Shown in pieces: positions 45,825 to 54,609 of a DNA stretch of 64,000 bases. The notes below the pieces were generated by a model that saw only the letters and a program-made list of their open reading frames with translations, was not told the origin of the DNA and ran no database searches. This DNA is from Bacteroidota bacterium. GTDB lineage: Bacteria > Bacteroidota > Ignavibacteria > UBA10030 > UBA6906. Position numbers and translations under genes: made by a program. Location of the stretch: the NCBI GenBank assembly GCA_030835135.1, contig JAUQWO010000014.1:1-64000 (forward strand). Direction: 5' to 3'. Each line of letters begins with the position of its first letter. The stretch's first letter is position 1.

Positions 45825-47897
45825 TCACCTGATGAGCAGCATGCTCTTTGCTGCGCTGAACCCGCCGGTCTGCATACGGTAGAAGTACACCCCGGATGCG
45901 AGGTGATGCGCATCGAACGGCAGGGAATGAACGCCGGCGTCCAGGGTGCCGTCGAAGACCGTCGCGATCTCCTGACCAAGCATACTGTAGACGGTGATGC
46001 GCACCGCGGACCGCTCCGGAAGCGAGAACCGTAGCGTCGTTGATGGGTTGAACGGGTTCGGGTAGTTCTGCTGAAGAGCATACCGCCGCGGCGTTGCCTC
46101 CGGATCGTCCGCCACATCGAGAACCACTTCTGATAATGCCCTCCGCCAGACGCCCTGGCCTTCGATCCCGGCATAGAGGTAGTGCCCGTCTGAGGCCAGT
46201 GTGTACACGGTCGGGCCAAGGGTGAACCCCGTGCTTGTCGAAGACCACTTGAGAGTATCGCTCCGCGAGGCCCAGACGCCAGAGGGCAGAGTGCCTGCGA
46301 CAACGGTAGACCCGATCAGACTCAGTGCGTAAACGACGTTCGGCGCGAGGCTCGTGTTCCGCGGGGACCATGTGGCACCCTTGTCGGTGCTCATGAACAC
46401 CCCACCATAGACTGTTCCGCAGAGGAGTTTCGATCCAGCCACACACAACGCGCGGGCATCCGTTGTGGTCATGCCCGTGCTTCGCAGTGACCAACTCGAT
46501 CCTCCGTCGGATGTCATGTACACTCCCTGGCTGGTGGCTGCGAACAGGAGGGAATCCATCGGGACCAGTGCGAACACATTCGCCGTGGGCAGGCCCGTAT
46601 TGCGGAGCGTCCACGTGGCTCCTGTATCGAGCGACCGGTAGACCGCGCCGTTGTTCGTGCCCGCGTAGAGTTCATTCCCCCATTGACCGAAGGATATGAA
46701 GGATGTCCCTGCTCCTGCGGTCATGCTTGTCACCCAGGTCTTGCCGGAATCCGCCGACATGCTGATCGTAAGGACCGTCCCGCCAAACACCTTCCCCCCG
46801 AATGAACTGAGGGCGTAGATGTAGGCACTGGGGAAACCGGAGTTCGATTCCATCCAGGTTCCTCCGCCGTTCGTTGAACGGTATATCCCCCGACCGAATG
46901 AGCCACTGAGGAGTGACGTGCCGAACGTGCATATGCTTCGTATGCTTGAGGCGTTGAGGCCCGTAAGCGATGGAGCCCAGCTGTTGCCTCCGTCACGCGA
47001 GACATAGATGCCTCCGTGCTCTGTACCAATGAGTATTCGAGTGCCAAAGCGTTTGAGAGCATGCACATAGGGGTGTTCCAGCCCGGTGACGGAATGTGTC
47101 CAGCTCGTTCCGCTGTTCGTGCTTGCGTAGACACCGCCCCCATAGGTACATGCATAGATCGTACCTGAGGAGCCAAAGAGTGCGAAGATGCTTACGTATG
47201 AGACACCGGTGTACGCAGACTCCCATGGCTGGCCCAGGGCCGTTTGCCGGAAAATGCCATACGCCGTTCCGACGAACAACTCCGTGCCGTTGCTGAACAG
47301 ACAATTCGCCTTCAGATTCTTCAGCCCGACGGTGTCAACCGTCCATGTGCTTCCATCGTCGCGGGAGAAGTAGACACCGTTGTCGGTTCCCGCCACGATG
47401 CTGTCTCCGTGGGCTGCGATCGCGTAGACCGTCCGGGAGCTGAGGCCTGTGTTGGTCGTATCCCACGTCGCGCCGCCGTCGGTACTTCTGAATACTCCCT
47501 TTCCGGTTGCGGCAAACAAGCTGGTGTGGAGCGTGGCGAGCGCAAAGACGGATCTGTGCAGGTTGGCGCCGCTGGCCGCCCCCCACGTGGTGCCACCGTT
47601 CGTTGACCGGTACACCCCGAGGCTGGTTCCCACGTAGAGGTCCGAGCCGACGAGCATGAAGCACGTGGCATCGCGGTTGTTCAGCCCCTCGCGCACCGGT
47701 GTCCAGGTTGCTCCGCTGTCGGCCGATCGGTAGACGCCGGCACCCGACGTCCCGGCGAACAGGATCCCATCGCGTTCGATGATCGCATTCACGCTTCCCC
47801 CGTACGGCCCGGCGGTCGGAACCCATTGAGCGAAGAGTGTCGTATCCGCGACCACTGTGATCAAGAAGAGAGCGAGTGTACGCAGCAGGGTCTTCAT
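45825..47897 (-). CDS. Secreted beta-propeller (BNR/sortilin-like) protein with type IX sorting domain
   Basis: A 690-residue secreted protein built of at least twelve repeats of about 45 residues with the motif GVYRSTDGGATW (many Asp-box variants such as SADSGATW, STNGGTTW, SRDDGSTW). These fold as a seven-bladed or larger propeller, as in sialidase- and VPS10-like proteins, but no sialidase catalytic residues were recognised. A signal peptide (about 1-24) and a type IX tail (NYPNPFNPSTT, final SMLLIR) are present. The ATG at 47897 has GGTG upstream; an in-frame GTG lies at 47906. Binding or structural role; no enzyme activity is implied. Confidence 0.85.
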   Translation of the reverse strand: MKTLLRTLALFLITVVADTTLFAQWVPTAGPYGGSVNAIIERDGILFAGTSGAGVYRSADSGATWTPVREGLNNRDATCFMLVGSDLYVGTSLGVYRSTNGGTTWGAASGANLHRSVFALATLHTSLFAATGKGVFRSTDGGATWDTTNTGLSSRTVYAIAAHGDSIVAGTDNGVYFSRDDGSTWTVDTVGLKNLKANCLFSNGTELFVGTAYGIFRQTALGQPWESAYTGVSYVSIFALFGSSGTIYACTYGGGVYASTNSGTSWTHSVTGLEHPYVHALKRFGTRILIGTEHGGIYVSRDGGNSWAPSLTGLNASSIRSICTFGTSLLSGSFGRGIYRSTNGGGTWMESNSGFPSAYIYALSSFGGKVFGGTVLTISMSADSGKTWVTSMTAGAGTSFISFGQWGNELYAGTNNGAVYRSLDTGATWTLRNTGLPTANVFALVPMDSLLFAATSQGVYMTSDGGSSWSLRSTGMTTTDARALCVAGSKLLCGTVYGGVFMSTDKGATWSPRNTSLAPNVVYALSLIGSTVVAGTLPSGVWASRSDTLKWSSTSTGFTLGPTVYTLASDGHYLYAGIEGQGVWRRALSEVVLDVADDPEATPRRYALQQNYPNPFNPSTTLRFSLPERSAVRITVYSMLGQEIATVFDGTLDAGVHSLPFDAHHLASGVYFYRMQTGGFSAAKSMLLIR

Positions 47898-48082
47898 CGT
47901 GTTCACCAGGCGATGTGCAAGGAATGCTCACACGGTCCGATGTGCCGGATCGGGAGGGGGATCATGATGCAGAATGTACTGAGGGAAGAACGCCGGTGCC
48001 ATAGAACGAAGTGACGATTTTGCGTGCGGCTGGTCCGCGGGGGATCGGCGCGCTCAGAGGGGGGCGTGAGACGGAACCACTG

Positions 48083-48727
48083 CTACATACGGTGAACGAT
48101 ATGGTCCTGAAGCGCCCGGGCGACCGCCTGGGATTTCGAGTGGACATGCAATTTATCGTAGATGTTGCGGAGGTGGGCGCGTACGGTGAAGACGCTGATG
48201 AAGAGGGCATCGGCGATCTGCTGATAGTCATCCCCTTCGACAAGACGTTCCAGCACCGCGACCTCACGGTTGGTCAGTTGATGGTCCACCTTCTCCGGTG
48301 GCCGGAACTCCTTGAACATCGTCAGGACCCGGCGGGCGATGCTGGGGGACATCGGCGTGCCCCCGCCGAACGCGTTCTCAACCGCTTCCAGCAGGGTGGC
48401 GGGGAGGACCGGCTTCGTCACATAGCCGATCGCTCCGGCACAGATCGCGCGAAAGACGCTGTCATCATCCTGATGGACCGTGAGAACGATGACCTGGTAC
48501 CGCGGATGCTTCTCGCGGAGGAGGCGTGTGGCCTCGATCCCGGACATCCCCGGCAGGCTGATATCCATCAGCACCACATCGGGGTCGATCCTGTCCGATG
48601 CCACGAAGAACGCCTCGGCGTTGGCGAACTCGCCGGCGACCTCGAACCCCGGGGAGGTCCTCAGAATCAGCGATGTCCCCATCCGGAAATCAAGATTATC
48701 TTCGACGATCGCAACACGGATCGGCAT
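48083..48727 (-). CDS. NarL/LuxR-type response regulator
   Basis: A 214-residue response regulator: receiver domain with phosphorylatable Asp55 in VLMDISLPGMSGIE, Lys in VTKPV, and a C-terminal LuxR-type helix-turn-helix (LTNREVAVLERLVEGDDYQQIADAL, abridged: LTNREVAVLE and YQQIADALFIS). The ATG at 48727 has GAGG five bases upstream; one at 48748 is possible. It follows the sensor kinase gene after about 60 bp on the same strand, a standard kinase-regulator pair. It probably controls genes in response to the propeller sensor; targets are unknown. Confidence 0.93.
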   Translation of the reverse strand: MPIRVAIVEDNLDFRMGTSLILRTSPGFEVAGEFANAEAFFVASDRIDPDVVLMDISLPGMSGIEATRLLREKHPRYQVIVLTVHQDDDSVFRAICAGAIGYVTKPVLPATLLEAVENAFGGGTPMSPSIARRVLTMFKEFRPPEKVDHQLTNREVAVLERLVEGDDYQQIADALFISVFTVRAHLRNIYDKLHVHSKSQAVARALQDHIVHRM

Positions 48728-48789
48728 AGAGGCCTCATGGACGGGCATAGGTACGCACCTTTCGCCTGATCTTCAATAGGTTGTTCTGA

Positions 48790-51700
48790 CTATTTGTCGA
48801 GATGCAGGAAGAACACGATGCGCGTGCCGGTGGGTGGATGGGGTTCAACGGACATTGTGCCGCCGAGCGATCTCGCCCTCATCCTCATGGTCGCCGACCC
48901 GCGACCGGGGTCCGCAGCCTCTCCGTTCCATCCCCGTCCGTTGTCGGTCACCGTCGCAAGGACCCCATCCCCGTTCTTCCTGACAGCGACCGCAAGTTCC
49001 GTTCCCCCCGAATGCTTGATGGCATTGTTCATCGCCTCCTTCAACATCATCCAGAGGTTCTTCCGCTGCTCCGGGCTCAGATCAACAGTGGTGAGTTCGT
49101 CATCGTCCTCCACCGCAACGGTGAGCCGCATGCCGCGTGCCCTGCAGGCCGTGACCATCATGTCCCGCAGCCTGTTCATCAGGCTTGCAACGGTCTCCAC
49201 GTTCGGATCGATCGACCAGATGATCTCACGCACGACCTCGGCCGACCCCGTTGCGAGCATCGTGATCCTGTCCAGCAGGGCGCCGGATTCCACTGTGCCA
49301 TTCCGGATCAGCGCACCGAACATGGCGATGCTGCTCAGGTTCGATGCGAGCTCATCATGCAGGTCCGAGGCAAGACGCATGCGCAGCCGCGCCAGCTCAC
49401 GCAGTTTCCGTACGCGGGCCCGGTAGAGGAGGAGCAATACGCACGCGATGACGCCCACGGAGACAAGGATGAACCACCATGTCCGCCAGAAGGGCGGCAG
49501 GACCGTGAAGGAAACGCTTGCGGGATGAGTGCTCGGGGTCCCATCGGGCCCGATCGCCCTCACGTGGAACACATACCCGCCCGGTGCGAGGCGCGCGAAA
49601 CTGACCGTCCGCTGACGGAGTGAGATGTCTCGCCATATCGTCTCGCCGCTGATCGCGTACTGGTATCTGACATTCGCGGTCGCGTACAGCGCGGTGCTCG
49701 AGAAATCGATGGCGAGGTCGCCCTGGTTGTCCTCCAGCGTCAACGGCCCGACGGATCCCACCCCGGGATCTTGCAGTGCGATGGGTTCTCCGCCGATGCG
49801 GATACCCGTGATGAGGATCGAAGGTGGACCTGTGGAAACGACGGCGTCAGGCCGTTTCGAAGACACCCCCTGGAATGTCCCGAACCACATCACCCCCGCC
49901 GGGTCTCTGTGCGCTGCTGTCACGAAATCGCCCGCAAGGCCATCATTCATCGTGAAGTGGCGAACCGTCCCGGTCCGGACTTCCAGACGATCCACTCCGC
50001 GGACGGTTCCCGCCCAGAGAGTGCCGGCGTCTTCAGACGCGAGACAGCGCACATTGTTGCTGGTGAGCCCGTTCGCGCGGCTGTACTGGATGAAGCGAAG
50101 GGAGTCGCGTGACAGGTCGTCGATGCGGAAGATGCCGCTCGTCGCCGTTGCGATCCACAAGCGGTTGGCTCCGTCCACGAGGACGTCGGTGACCATGCCT
50201 TCGGGTATCCCGTCGGCGGGCCCGTATGATCGGAAGGTTCGTCCATTCCAGCGCACGAGGCCGCCGGAGTACATGCCGATCCAGAGCCTTCCGCTGCTGT
50301 CCTCGGTGAAGCAGCTCGGTGCGCGGCGGGGGGGAAGTCCGGGTGATCCTTCGAGGTCCTGGAGGGTCGAAAGATCCGGGCTGAGCGTTGCCAGTCCATC
50401 ATCCTGCGGATCGCCCGTCCGGGTGCCGATCCAGTACGTCCCGCGAGAGTCCTCGTACATGCGGAAGATCTGTGAACCCGGCAATCCATCGCGCTCGGTA
50501 TAGATGCGTTCAGGAGGTCCTGTGCTGCTGCGCTTTCCATACCGGCACAACCCCTGCGATGTGAGTGCCCACCACCGTCCCTGCCTGTCGTGGTAGGCGA
50601 GCTGTGATGCCCACATGGATGCGGCTCCCCGCGGAACGGTCAGCTGGGCAGACCGCACGATCCTGCCTTTGATCGTGCTGACCCACCAATCTCGTGTGAC
50701 GACATAGGGCGTGCCGTCGGCGTCGGAGCCGATGGTCGCGACGGGAAGACTCGCCGCAGGTATCTCAGGAACAACGGTAATGAAGCCGTCGGGAGGCAGA
50801 CACATCGCGCCTGCCGGAGATCCGATCCACAGCCCGCCCTGATCATCGGCGGTCAACGAGTGGATGAGATCGCTGCACAGGCCGTTGTTCATCGTGATCC
50901 CGGAGAACGTGCGTCCGTCGAACCGGGTGAGCCCGCCGGCGGTTCCGATCCATGTGTCCGGCGGCATGGCGCAGATCGCGGTCACGTTATTATTCGTGAG
51001 TCCATCCGCCGTCGTGAAACGCATCGCCGTCCCCCGTCTGTCCGCCGGCCCCTCCAGGGTCCTGTGTCCACGTGCATACATGACCGCATCCGTCCCGGGC
51101 CGACAGCGAAGGGCACCCGTGCTGTCGGGCACGAGGACGATCAGTCCCGCGAAGCGGTGGCCGATCCATATCCTGTCCGTGCCATCGATCGTGACCGTGT
51201 GGAGCACATCGCCATCAGCCTTGTCGTACAGGGTGTAATGCCGCACCGCCCCGTCCGGCTCTGCGACATAGAGCCCGCGATTGGTGGCAACCCACAGTCG
51301 ACCGTGCCGGTCCTCGCTGAGTCCCGTAACCCTTACCACCGGTTGGGCAGGGCCACGCGAGGTATCGAGCTGGATGACGGAAGGACTCCCATCGAGATCG
51401 CGGACGACATTGCCGGTGCCCCCACCCCAGAGGATGCCGGTAGGGCCGAGGGCGAGCGCGTGGACGTTAGGTTGGGGATCGGCATCGCGGATGAGAAATG
51501 GTGCGAACCGCGGAGCATGAACCGAAGTTCCTGATGCCTGGTTCGAGGCGATCAGGCCGCCGTTGGTGATCACGAACAGACGTCCGGAGGGGGCCTCGAG
51601 ACTGAGCAGCGCCGTGCCGGATGTCAATCCGTCTTCAGCTCCGAACGTCACGAACTCGTACCCGTTGTACCGGCTCAGACCGTCCCGCGTGGAGAACCAG

Positions 51701-51861
51701 AGGAATCCTGCCCGGTCCTGCATGACATGCGCGACGAAGGCGCTCCCCAGGCCGTCCGCGGCGGTATAGGTACGAAAGGGAAGCCTCTCCGCAGAGGTAA
51801 TGCGGGAGCAGAGTATCAGAAGAGTGACCACCATGACGCGGAGGAGATCTGTAGATCGCAT
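48790..51861 (-). CDS. Sensor histidine kinase with periplasmic beta-propellers (Reg_prop/Y_Y_Y)
   Basis: A 1023-residue sensor. A signal peptide (1-25) is followed by about 670 residues of Reg_prop repeats (for example GFLWFSTRDGLSRYNG, GLWIGSPAG, RLWIGMYSGGLVRWNG) forming two propellers, a Y_Y_Y domain (about 685-770), one membrane helix (about 775-795) and a HisKA_3/HATPase transmitter with His835 in SDLHDELASNLSS and the late DNGRGWNG. In Bacteroidota similar sensors of glycans are usually hybrids with an AraC output; here the transmitter is NarL-type and the regulator is a separate gene. The strong promoter at 51919-51947 precedes it. Possible starts: 51861 or 51900. Confidence 0.92.
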   Translation of the reverse strand: MRSTDLLRVMVVTLLILCSRITSAERLPFRTYTAADGLGSAFVAHVMQDRAGFLWFSTRDGLSRYNGYEFVTFGAEDGLTSGTALLSLEAPSGRLFVITNGGLIASNQASGTSVHAPRFAPFLIRDADPQPNVHALALGPTGILWGGGTGNVVRDLDGSPSVIQLDTSRGPAQPVVRVTGLSEDRHGRLWVATNRGLYVAEPDGAVRHYTLYDKADGDVLHTVTIDGTDRIWIGHRFAGLIVLVPDSTGALRCRPGTDAVMYARGHRTLEGPADRRGTAMRFTTADGLTNNNVTAICAMPPDTWIGTAGGLTRFDGRTFSGITMNNGLCSDLIHSLTADDQGGLWIGSPAGAMCLPPDGFITVVPEIPAASLPVATIGSDADGTPYVVTRDWWVSTIKGRIVRSAQLTVPRGAASMWASQLAYHDRQGRWWALTSQGLCRYGKRSSTGPPERIYTERDGLPGSQIFRMYEDSRGTYWIGTRTGDPQDDGLATLSPDLSTLQDLEGSPGLPPRRAPSCFTEDSSGRLWIGMYSGGLVRWNGRTFRSYGPADGIPEGMVTDVLVDGANRLWIATATSGIFRIDDLSRDSLRFIQYSRANGLTSNNVRCLASEDAGTLWAGTVRGVDRLEVRTGTVRHFTMNDGLAGDFVTAAHRDPAGVMWFGTFQGVSSKRPDAVVSTGPPSILITGIRIGGEPIALQDPGVGSVGPLTLEDNQGDLAIDFSSTALYATANVRYQYAISGETIWRDISLRQRTVSFARLAPGGYVFHVRAIGPDGTPSTHPASVSFTVLPPFWRTWWFILVSVGVIACVLLLLYRARVRKLRELARLRMRLASDLHDELASNLSSIAMFGALIRNGTVESGALLDRITMLATGSAEVVREIIWSIDPNVETVASLMNRLRDMMVTACRARGMRLTVAVEDDDELTTVDLSPEQRKNLWMMLKEAMNNAIKHSGGTELAVAVRKNGDGVLATVTDNGRGWNGEAADPGRGSATMRMRARSLGGTMSVEPHPPTGTRIVFFLHLDK

Positions 51862-51918
51862 GGATCGTGGTGTCCGGAGAGCGGTTGGTGGAGGCCCCAC
51901 CCCTCATCTCATGGGTGG

Positions 51919-51947
51919 AGTATACGATTTGGGGCGGGGATTGTCAA
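51919..51947 (-). promoter_or_regulatory. Strong predicted promoter of the sensor kinase operon
   Basis: Minus strand: TTGACA, 17 bases, TATACT, a near-consensus sigma70 site. Its -35 box overlaps the -35 box of the divergent promoter at 51941-51969. Confidence 0.7.
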
Positions 51948-51969
51948 TCCATTGATTTTGTCCGATTAT
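51941..51969 (+). promoter_or_regulatory. Predicted promoter of the RsbW-STAS-sigma operon
   Basis: TTGTCA, 17 bases, GATTAT. The leader to the ATG at 51988 would be only about 12 bases. The -35 shares the palindrome ATTGTCAAT with the divergent promoter. Confidence 0.45.
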
Positions 51970-51987
51970 TCCGTTTATTGCTCGGAT

Positions 51988-52392
51988 ATGCAGCGGGACT
52001 TCACAAAGGCGGTTTCTTCCCTCAGCGAGATCTTTGCCTTTATAGATGAGCACGTCGCGGGTACCGGGATCTCGCCGGCCGGGGTCTATGCCATGTATTT
52101 CGTCGTCGAAGAGCTCTTCACGAATATGGTGAAGTACGCCGCGGCATCGGCGGAGGATGTGACCATCGCCGTGGGGATCGACGGGTCACGGCTGACCATC
52201 CAGCTCACCGACCACAACGTGGAACCGTTCGATCCGGCGAACGCCCCGAAAGTCGACCCTTCCACGCCACTGCAGGAGCGCAGGATCGGTGGACTCGGGA
52301 TCCAGCTCGTGCAACAAATGGTGGACGACCTGCAGTACAGCTATGCCGACCGCTGCAGCACCATCACGATCACCAAGACCCTGGAGCCCTAG
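51988..52392 (+). CDS. RsbW-like anti-sigma serine kinase/ATP-binding protein
   Basis: A 134-residue GHKL-fold protein of the RsbW/SpoIIAB kind. The N-box VVEELFTNMVKYA (about 36-48) and the G-box GGLGIQLVQQMVDD (about 100-113) are clear. Such proteins bind a sigma factor or another partner and phosphorylate a STAS antagonist. The ATG at 51988 lacks a strong ribosome site and would have a very short leader. A STAS gene begins one base after the stop and an ECF sigma gene after that, so a partner switch controlling the sigma factor is the natural reading, although RsbW proteins usually hold SigB-type rather than ECF sigma factors. Confidence 0.85.
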   Translation: MQRDFTKAVSSLSEIFAFIDEHVAGTGISPAGVYAMYFVVEELFTNMVKYAAASAEDVTIAVGIDGSRLTIQLTDHNVEPFDPANAPKVDPSTPLQERRIGGLGIQLVQQMVDDLQYSYADRCSTITITKTLEP

Positions 52393-52393
52393 C

Positions 52394-52687
52394 ATGTTCG
52401 TGATCACACCCGCTGACAATGGGGACGTTCTCCTGTCCGGACGCTTCGATGCGGCCCAGGTAGACCGTGCCGATGCGGTCCTGGGGCGCCTCCAGACCAC
52501 CACCCGGATCGATTTTTCGGGCCTGGAATACATCTCCAGCGCCGGACTCGGGTGCCTCCTGAAGGCCCAGAAACGGCTGGCCCAATCCGGCCATGGCCTC
52601 ATTCTTATACGGATGAACAAGCTCGTCCGCGACATCTTCCGTATGGCGCGCCTCGAGGTCGTATTTCGGATCGATGATGACGCCTGA
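52394..52687 (+). CDS. STAS-domain anti-sigma factor antagonist
   Basis: A 97-residue single-domain STAS protein (RsbV/SpoIIAA type). The phosphorylation loop reads IDFSGLEYISSAGLGCLL, with Ser48/Ser49 as candidate sites for the kinase encoded upstream. GGAG stands seven bases before the ATG at 52394. The gene lies one base after the RsbW-like gene and overlaps the sigma gene by 14 bases, so all three are tightly coupled. When unphosphorylated it should capture the kinase and free its other partner. Confidence 0.87.
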   Translation: MFVITPADNGDVLLSGRFDAAQVDRADAVLGRLQTTTRIDFSGLEYISSAGLGCLLKAQKRLAQSGHGLILIRMNKLVRDIFRMARLEVVFRIDDDA

Positions 52688-53258
52688 AACCAACTTTTCA
52701 CCGGACCCCGTGTATATTCAGAAAGGAGACGACGACGGCGAACTCATCGGCCGGATCCTCTCCGGCGATGTTGCGGCATTCGGAACCCTGGTCGACCGCT
52801 ATCAGAAAGTGGTCTTCAATACGGCGCTCAGGTTCCTGCAGGACAGTGATGAGGCGGAGGATGTCGCGCAGAACGTGTTCGTCAAAGTGTATGAACATCT
52901 CGGCACCTACGATCACCGCCTCAAGTTCTTCAGCTGGCTGTACCGGATCACGGTGAACGAGAGTCTGAACCACCTGCGCCAGCGAAAGCCGACCGAACGG
53001 ATGACCGATCAGGTCTCTGTTTCCGATGCGCAGGACGAAGCGGAGAGAGCGGACACCGCCCGGCGGATCCAGGAAGCGATCCGCATGCTCTCGCCCGACC
53101 ACCAGGCATTGATCGTCCTCCGGCACTACGAGGACCTCGGCTATGACGAGATCGCCGCGGTGCTCGCGATCTCGGAGAAGAAAGTGAAATCGCGCCTCTT
53201 CACGGCGCGACAGGTCCTGAAGGACCTGCTCATCAAATGCGGAGTACAGGCACCATGA
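52674..53258 (+). CDS. ECF-type RNA polymerase sigma factor
   Basis: A 194-residue sigma-70 family ECF factor. Region 2 (about 25-95: GDVAAFGTLVDRYQKVVFN, DAEDVAQNVFVKVYEHL-like DEAEDVAQNVF, then FFSWLYRITVNESLNHLR) and region 4 (about 130-185: LSPDHQALIVLRHYEDLGYDE, AISEKKVKSRLFTAR) are both intact. It could start at 52674 or 52677. It overlaps the STAS gene upstream by 14 bp and the anti-sigma-like gene downstream by 4 bp. It is thus flanked by a cytoplasmic partner-switch pair and a membrane protein, two control systems at once. Its target promoters are not recognised. Confidence 0.95.
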   Translation: MMTPETNFSPDPVYIQKGDDDGELIGRILSGDVAAFGTLVDRYQKVVFNTALRFLQDSDEAEDVAQNVFVKVYEHLGTYDHRLKFFSWLYRITVNESLNHLRQRKPTERMTDQVSVSDAQDEAERADTARRIQEAIRMLSPDHQALIVLRHYEDLGYDEIAAVLAISEKKVKSRLFTARQVLKDLLIKCGVQAP

Positions 53259-54520
53259 TCGATGAACGGACAATGGACCTGATCAACAGGGACCTCGACG
53301 GCGCGGCATCTCCCGGGGAGCATGACGCGCTCGTTGCTCTCCGCGCCTCCCGCAGTGATATCGAAGCGGCCTATCAGGGTATGCTGGCCCTCCATCAGGC
53401 GCTCGCGGCGCCCGCACTCCAGGAACCACCGCCCGCACTCAAGCCGGCGATCATGCGGGCGATCACCGCACACCCCCGGGCAACGGTGACACCCACGATC
53501 ATGGACCGCATGCTTGATGCACTGATTCCCCCCACGTTGAAACACACGCTGATCACGTACTTCACAGGAGACGGTATGGAAGCCAATGGGATGCAGACGA
53601 AGAGCAAGCGTGGCACTCTGCTGATCACCGGGGGCGTCTTCGCCGCCATGATCCTGGTCATCATGGTCGCGGTGAAGGATCTGCCGGTTGCCGAGGAGGA
53701 ATCGTCCGGTACGATCGGCGCCGTGAAGAAGTACAACGCTTCCCAGATCGCCGACCAGGACGTCGTGCTTCAGGGCGAATCGGAGAACCCGATCATGGCC
53801 GATGCAGCCACGATCACCAGCGTGGCGACGGTGAGCGAACATGCGCGTGAGCTTTCCCGCCTTGCCGAAGGACTGACGGCGGACGGTCGGGCGGTTGAAG
53901 GTGCCCAGGCACTTGCCGACCAGGCACGTGAACTTGCCGCCCAGGCGGAAGCGGTCCGGTCCCTCGGCCGCGCAGCAGAAGCCGCGAAGTATGCCGAAGC
54001 CGCGAAGGAACTCGCACGCAACGCCGAAGGCCTCCGCGCACTCGGCCGCACGGCAGAGGCGATGAAACTCCAGGATGCTGCGCGGGCCCTCGGGAAGTCC
54101 GCCGAAGGCGCCAGCGCCGCGGTGCTCAACAATGAGGCACGTCTCCTCGCCGAGGGTGCGCGCGAAGTTGCACGCGCTGCTGAAGGTATGAAGAGTCTCG
54201 GGAAGACCGCGGAAGCTGCCCGGCTCGCGGACGCCGCGAAGGAATTCGCGCGCTATGCCGAGTCCGTGAAGTCGTTCGGCCGCACGGCGGAGTCCATGAA
54301 ACTCGCCGAGCGCATAGCGGACCTCGGTGCCATTGCCGTCTTGTTGAAAGCCGAAGGCAGGACCGAACTCGCCCGATCGCTCGAAGCGGGTGTCCGTGAG
54401 ATCGGTCGTGTTGCCGAGGCCGCGAAAGTGATCGGGGCATATGAGGATGGTGCCCGCGCGACGGAAGCCGCAAAGGCCTCGGACGCCGCGAAAGCACTCG
54501 AAGGCGCGCGCACGAACTGA
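53255..54520 (+). CDS. Membrane anti-sigma-like protein with eight 26-residue repeats
   Basis: A 421-residue protein overlapping the sigma gene by 4 bp (ATGA). The N-terminal ~110 residues (LINRDLDGAASPGEHDALVALR, abridged: NRDLDGAASPGE) resemble the cytoplasmic domain of ECF anti-sigma factors, without the zinc HxxxCxxC motif. One membrane helix lies at about 121-142. The extracytoplasmic part contains eight tandem repeats of 26 residues (the first of 27), best seen in AKELARNAEGLRALGRTAEA, alanine-rich and clearly helical. It could sense envelope state or extend through the periplasm. A strong hairpin follows. Likely the sigma factor's membrane partner; this is inferred from position and domain. 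Confidence 0.75.
   Translation: MIDERTMDLINRDLDGAASPGEHDALVALRASRSDIEAAYQGMLALHQALAAPALQEPPPALKPAIMRAITAHPRATVTPTIMDRMLDALIPPTLKHTLITYFTGDGMEANGMQTKSKRGTLLITGGVFAAMILVIMVAVKDLPVAEEESSGTIGAVKKYNASQIADQDVVLQGESENPIMADAATITSVATVSEHARELSRLAEGLTADGRAVEGAQALADQARELAAQAEAVRSLGRAAEAAKYAEAAKELARNAEGLRALGRTAEAMKLQDAARALGKSAEGASAAVLNNEARLLAEGAREVARAAEGMKSLGKTAEAARLADAAKEFARYAESVKSFGRTAESMKLAERIADLGAIAVLLKAEGRTELARSLEAGVREIGRVAEAAKVIGAYEDGARATEAAKASDAAKALEGARTN
53843..54469 (+). repeat. Eight in-frame 78-bp tandem repeats inside the anti-sigma-like gene
   Basis: Units begin at 53843 (81 bp), 53924, 54002, 54080, 54158, 54236, 54314 and 54392 (78 bp each). The protein consensus is roughly AxELxRxAEGxRxLGRTAEA followed by a six-residue AxLADA-like end. 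Copies have diverged at DNA level, so this is old duplication rather than a recent slippage array. Confidence 0.8.
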
Positions 54521-54550
54521 CCTGACGTTGTTGTCTCTCTCCCGTCGTAC

Positions 54551-54578
54551 GCAGGGACGCCCCTCCGGGCGTCCCTGC
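54551..54578 (+). terminator. Terminator after the sigma factor operon
   Basis: GCAGGGACGCCC, loop CTCC, GGGCGTCCCTGC: a 12-bp perfect stem 30 bp past the stop. The T-run after it is weak (TCGTATGAT). Confidence 0.65.
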
Positions 54579-54609
54579 TCGTATGATATCACCACCCCGG
54601 ATGGTTCCC

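Noticed and set aside
53843-54469. The regular 78-bp pattern as a CRISPR or satellite array
   Set aside because: Units are in frame, coding and diverged, with no spacers.
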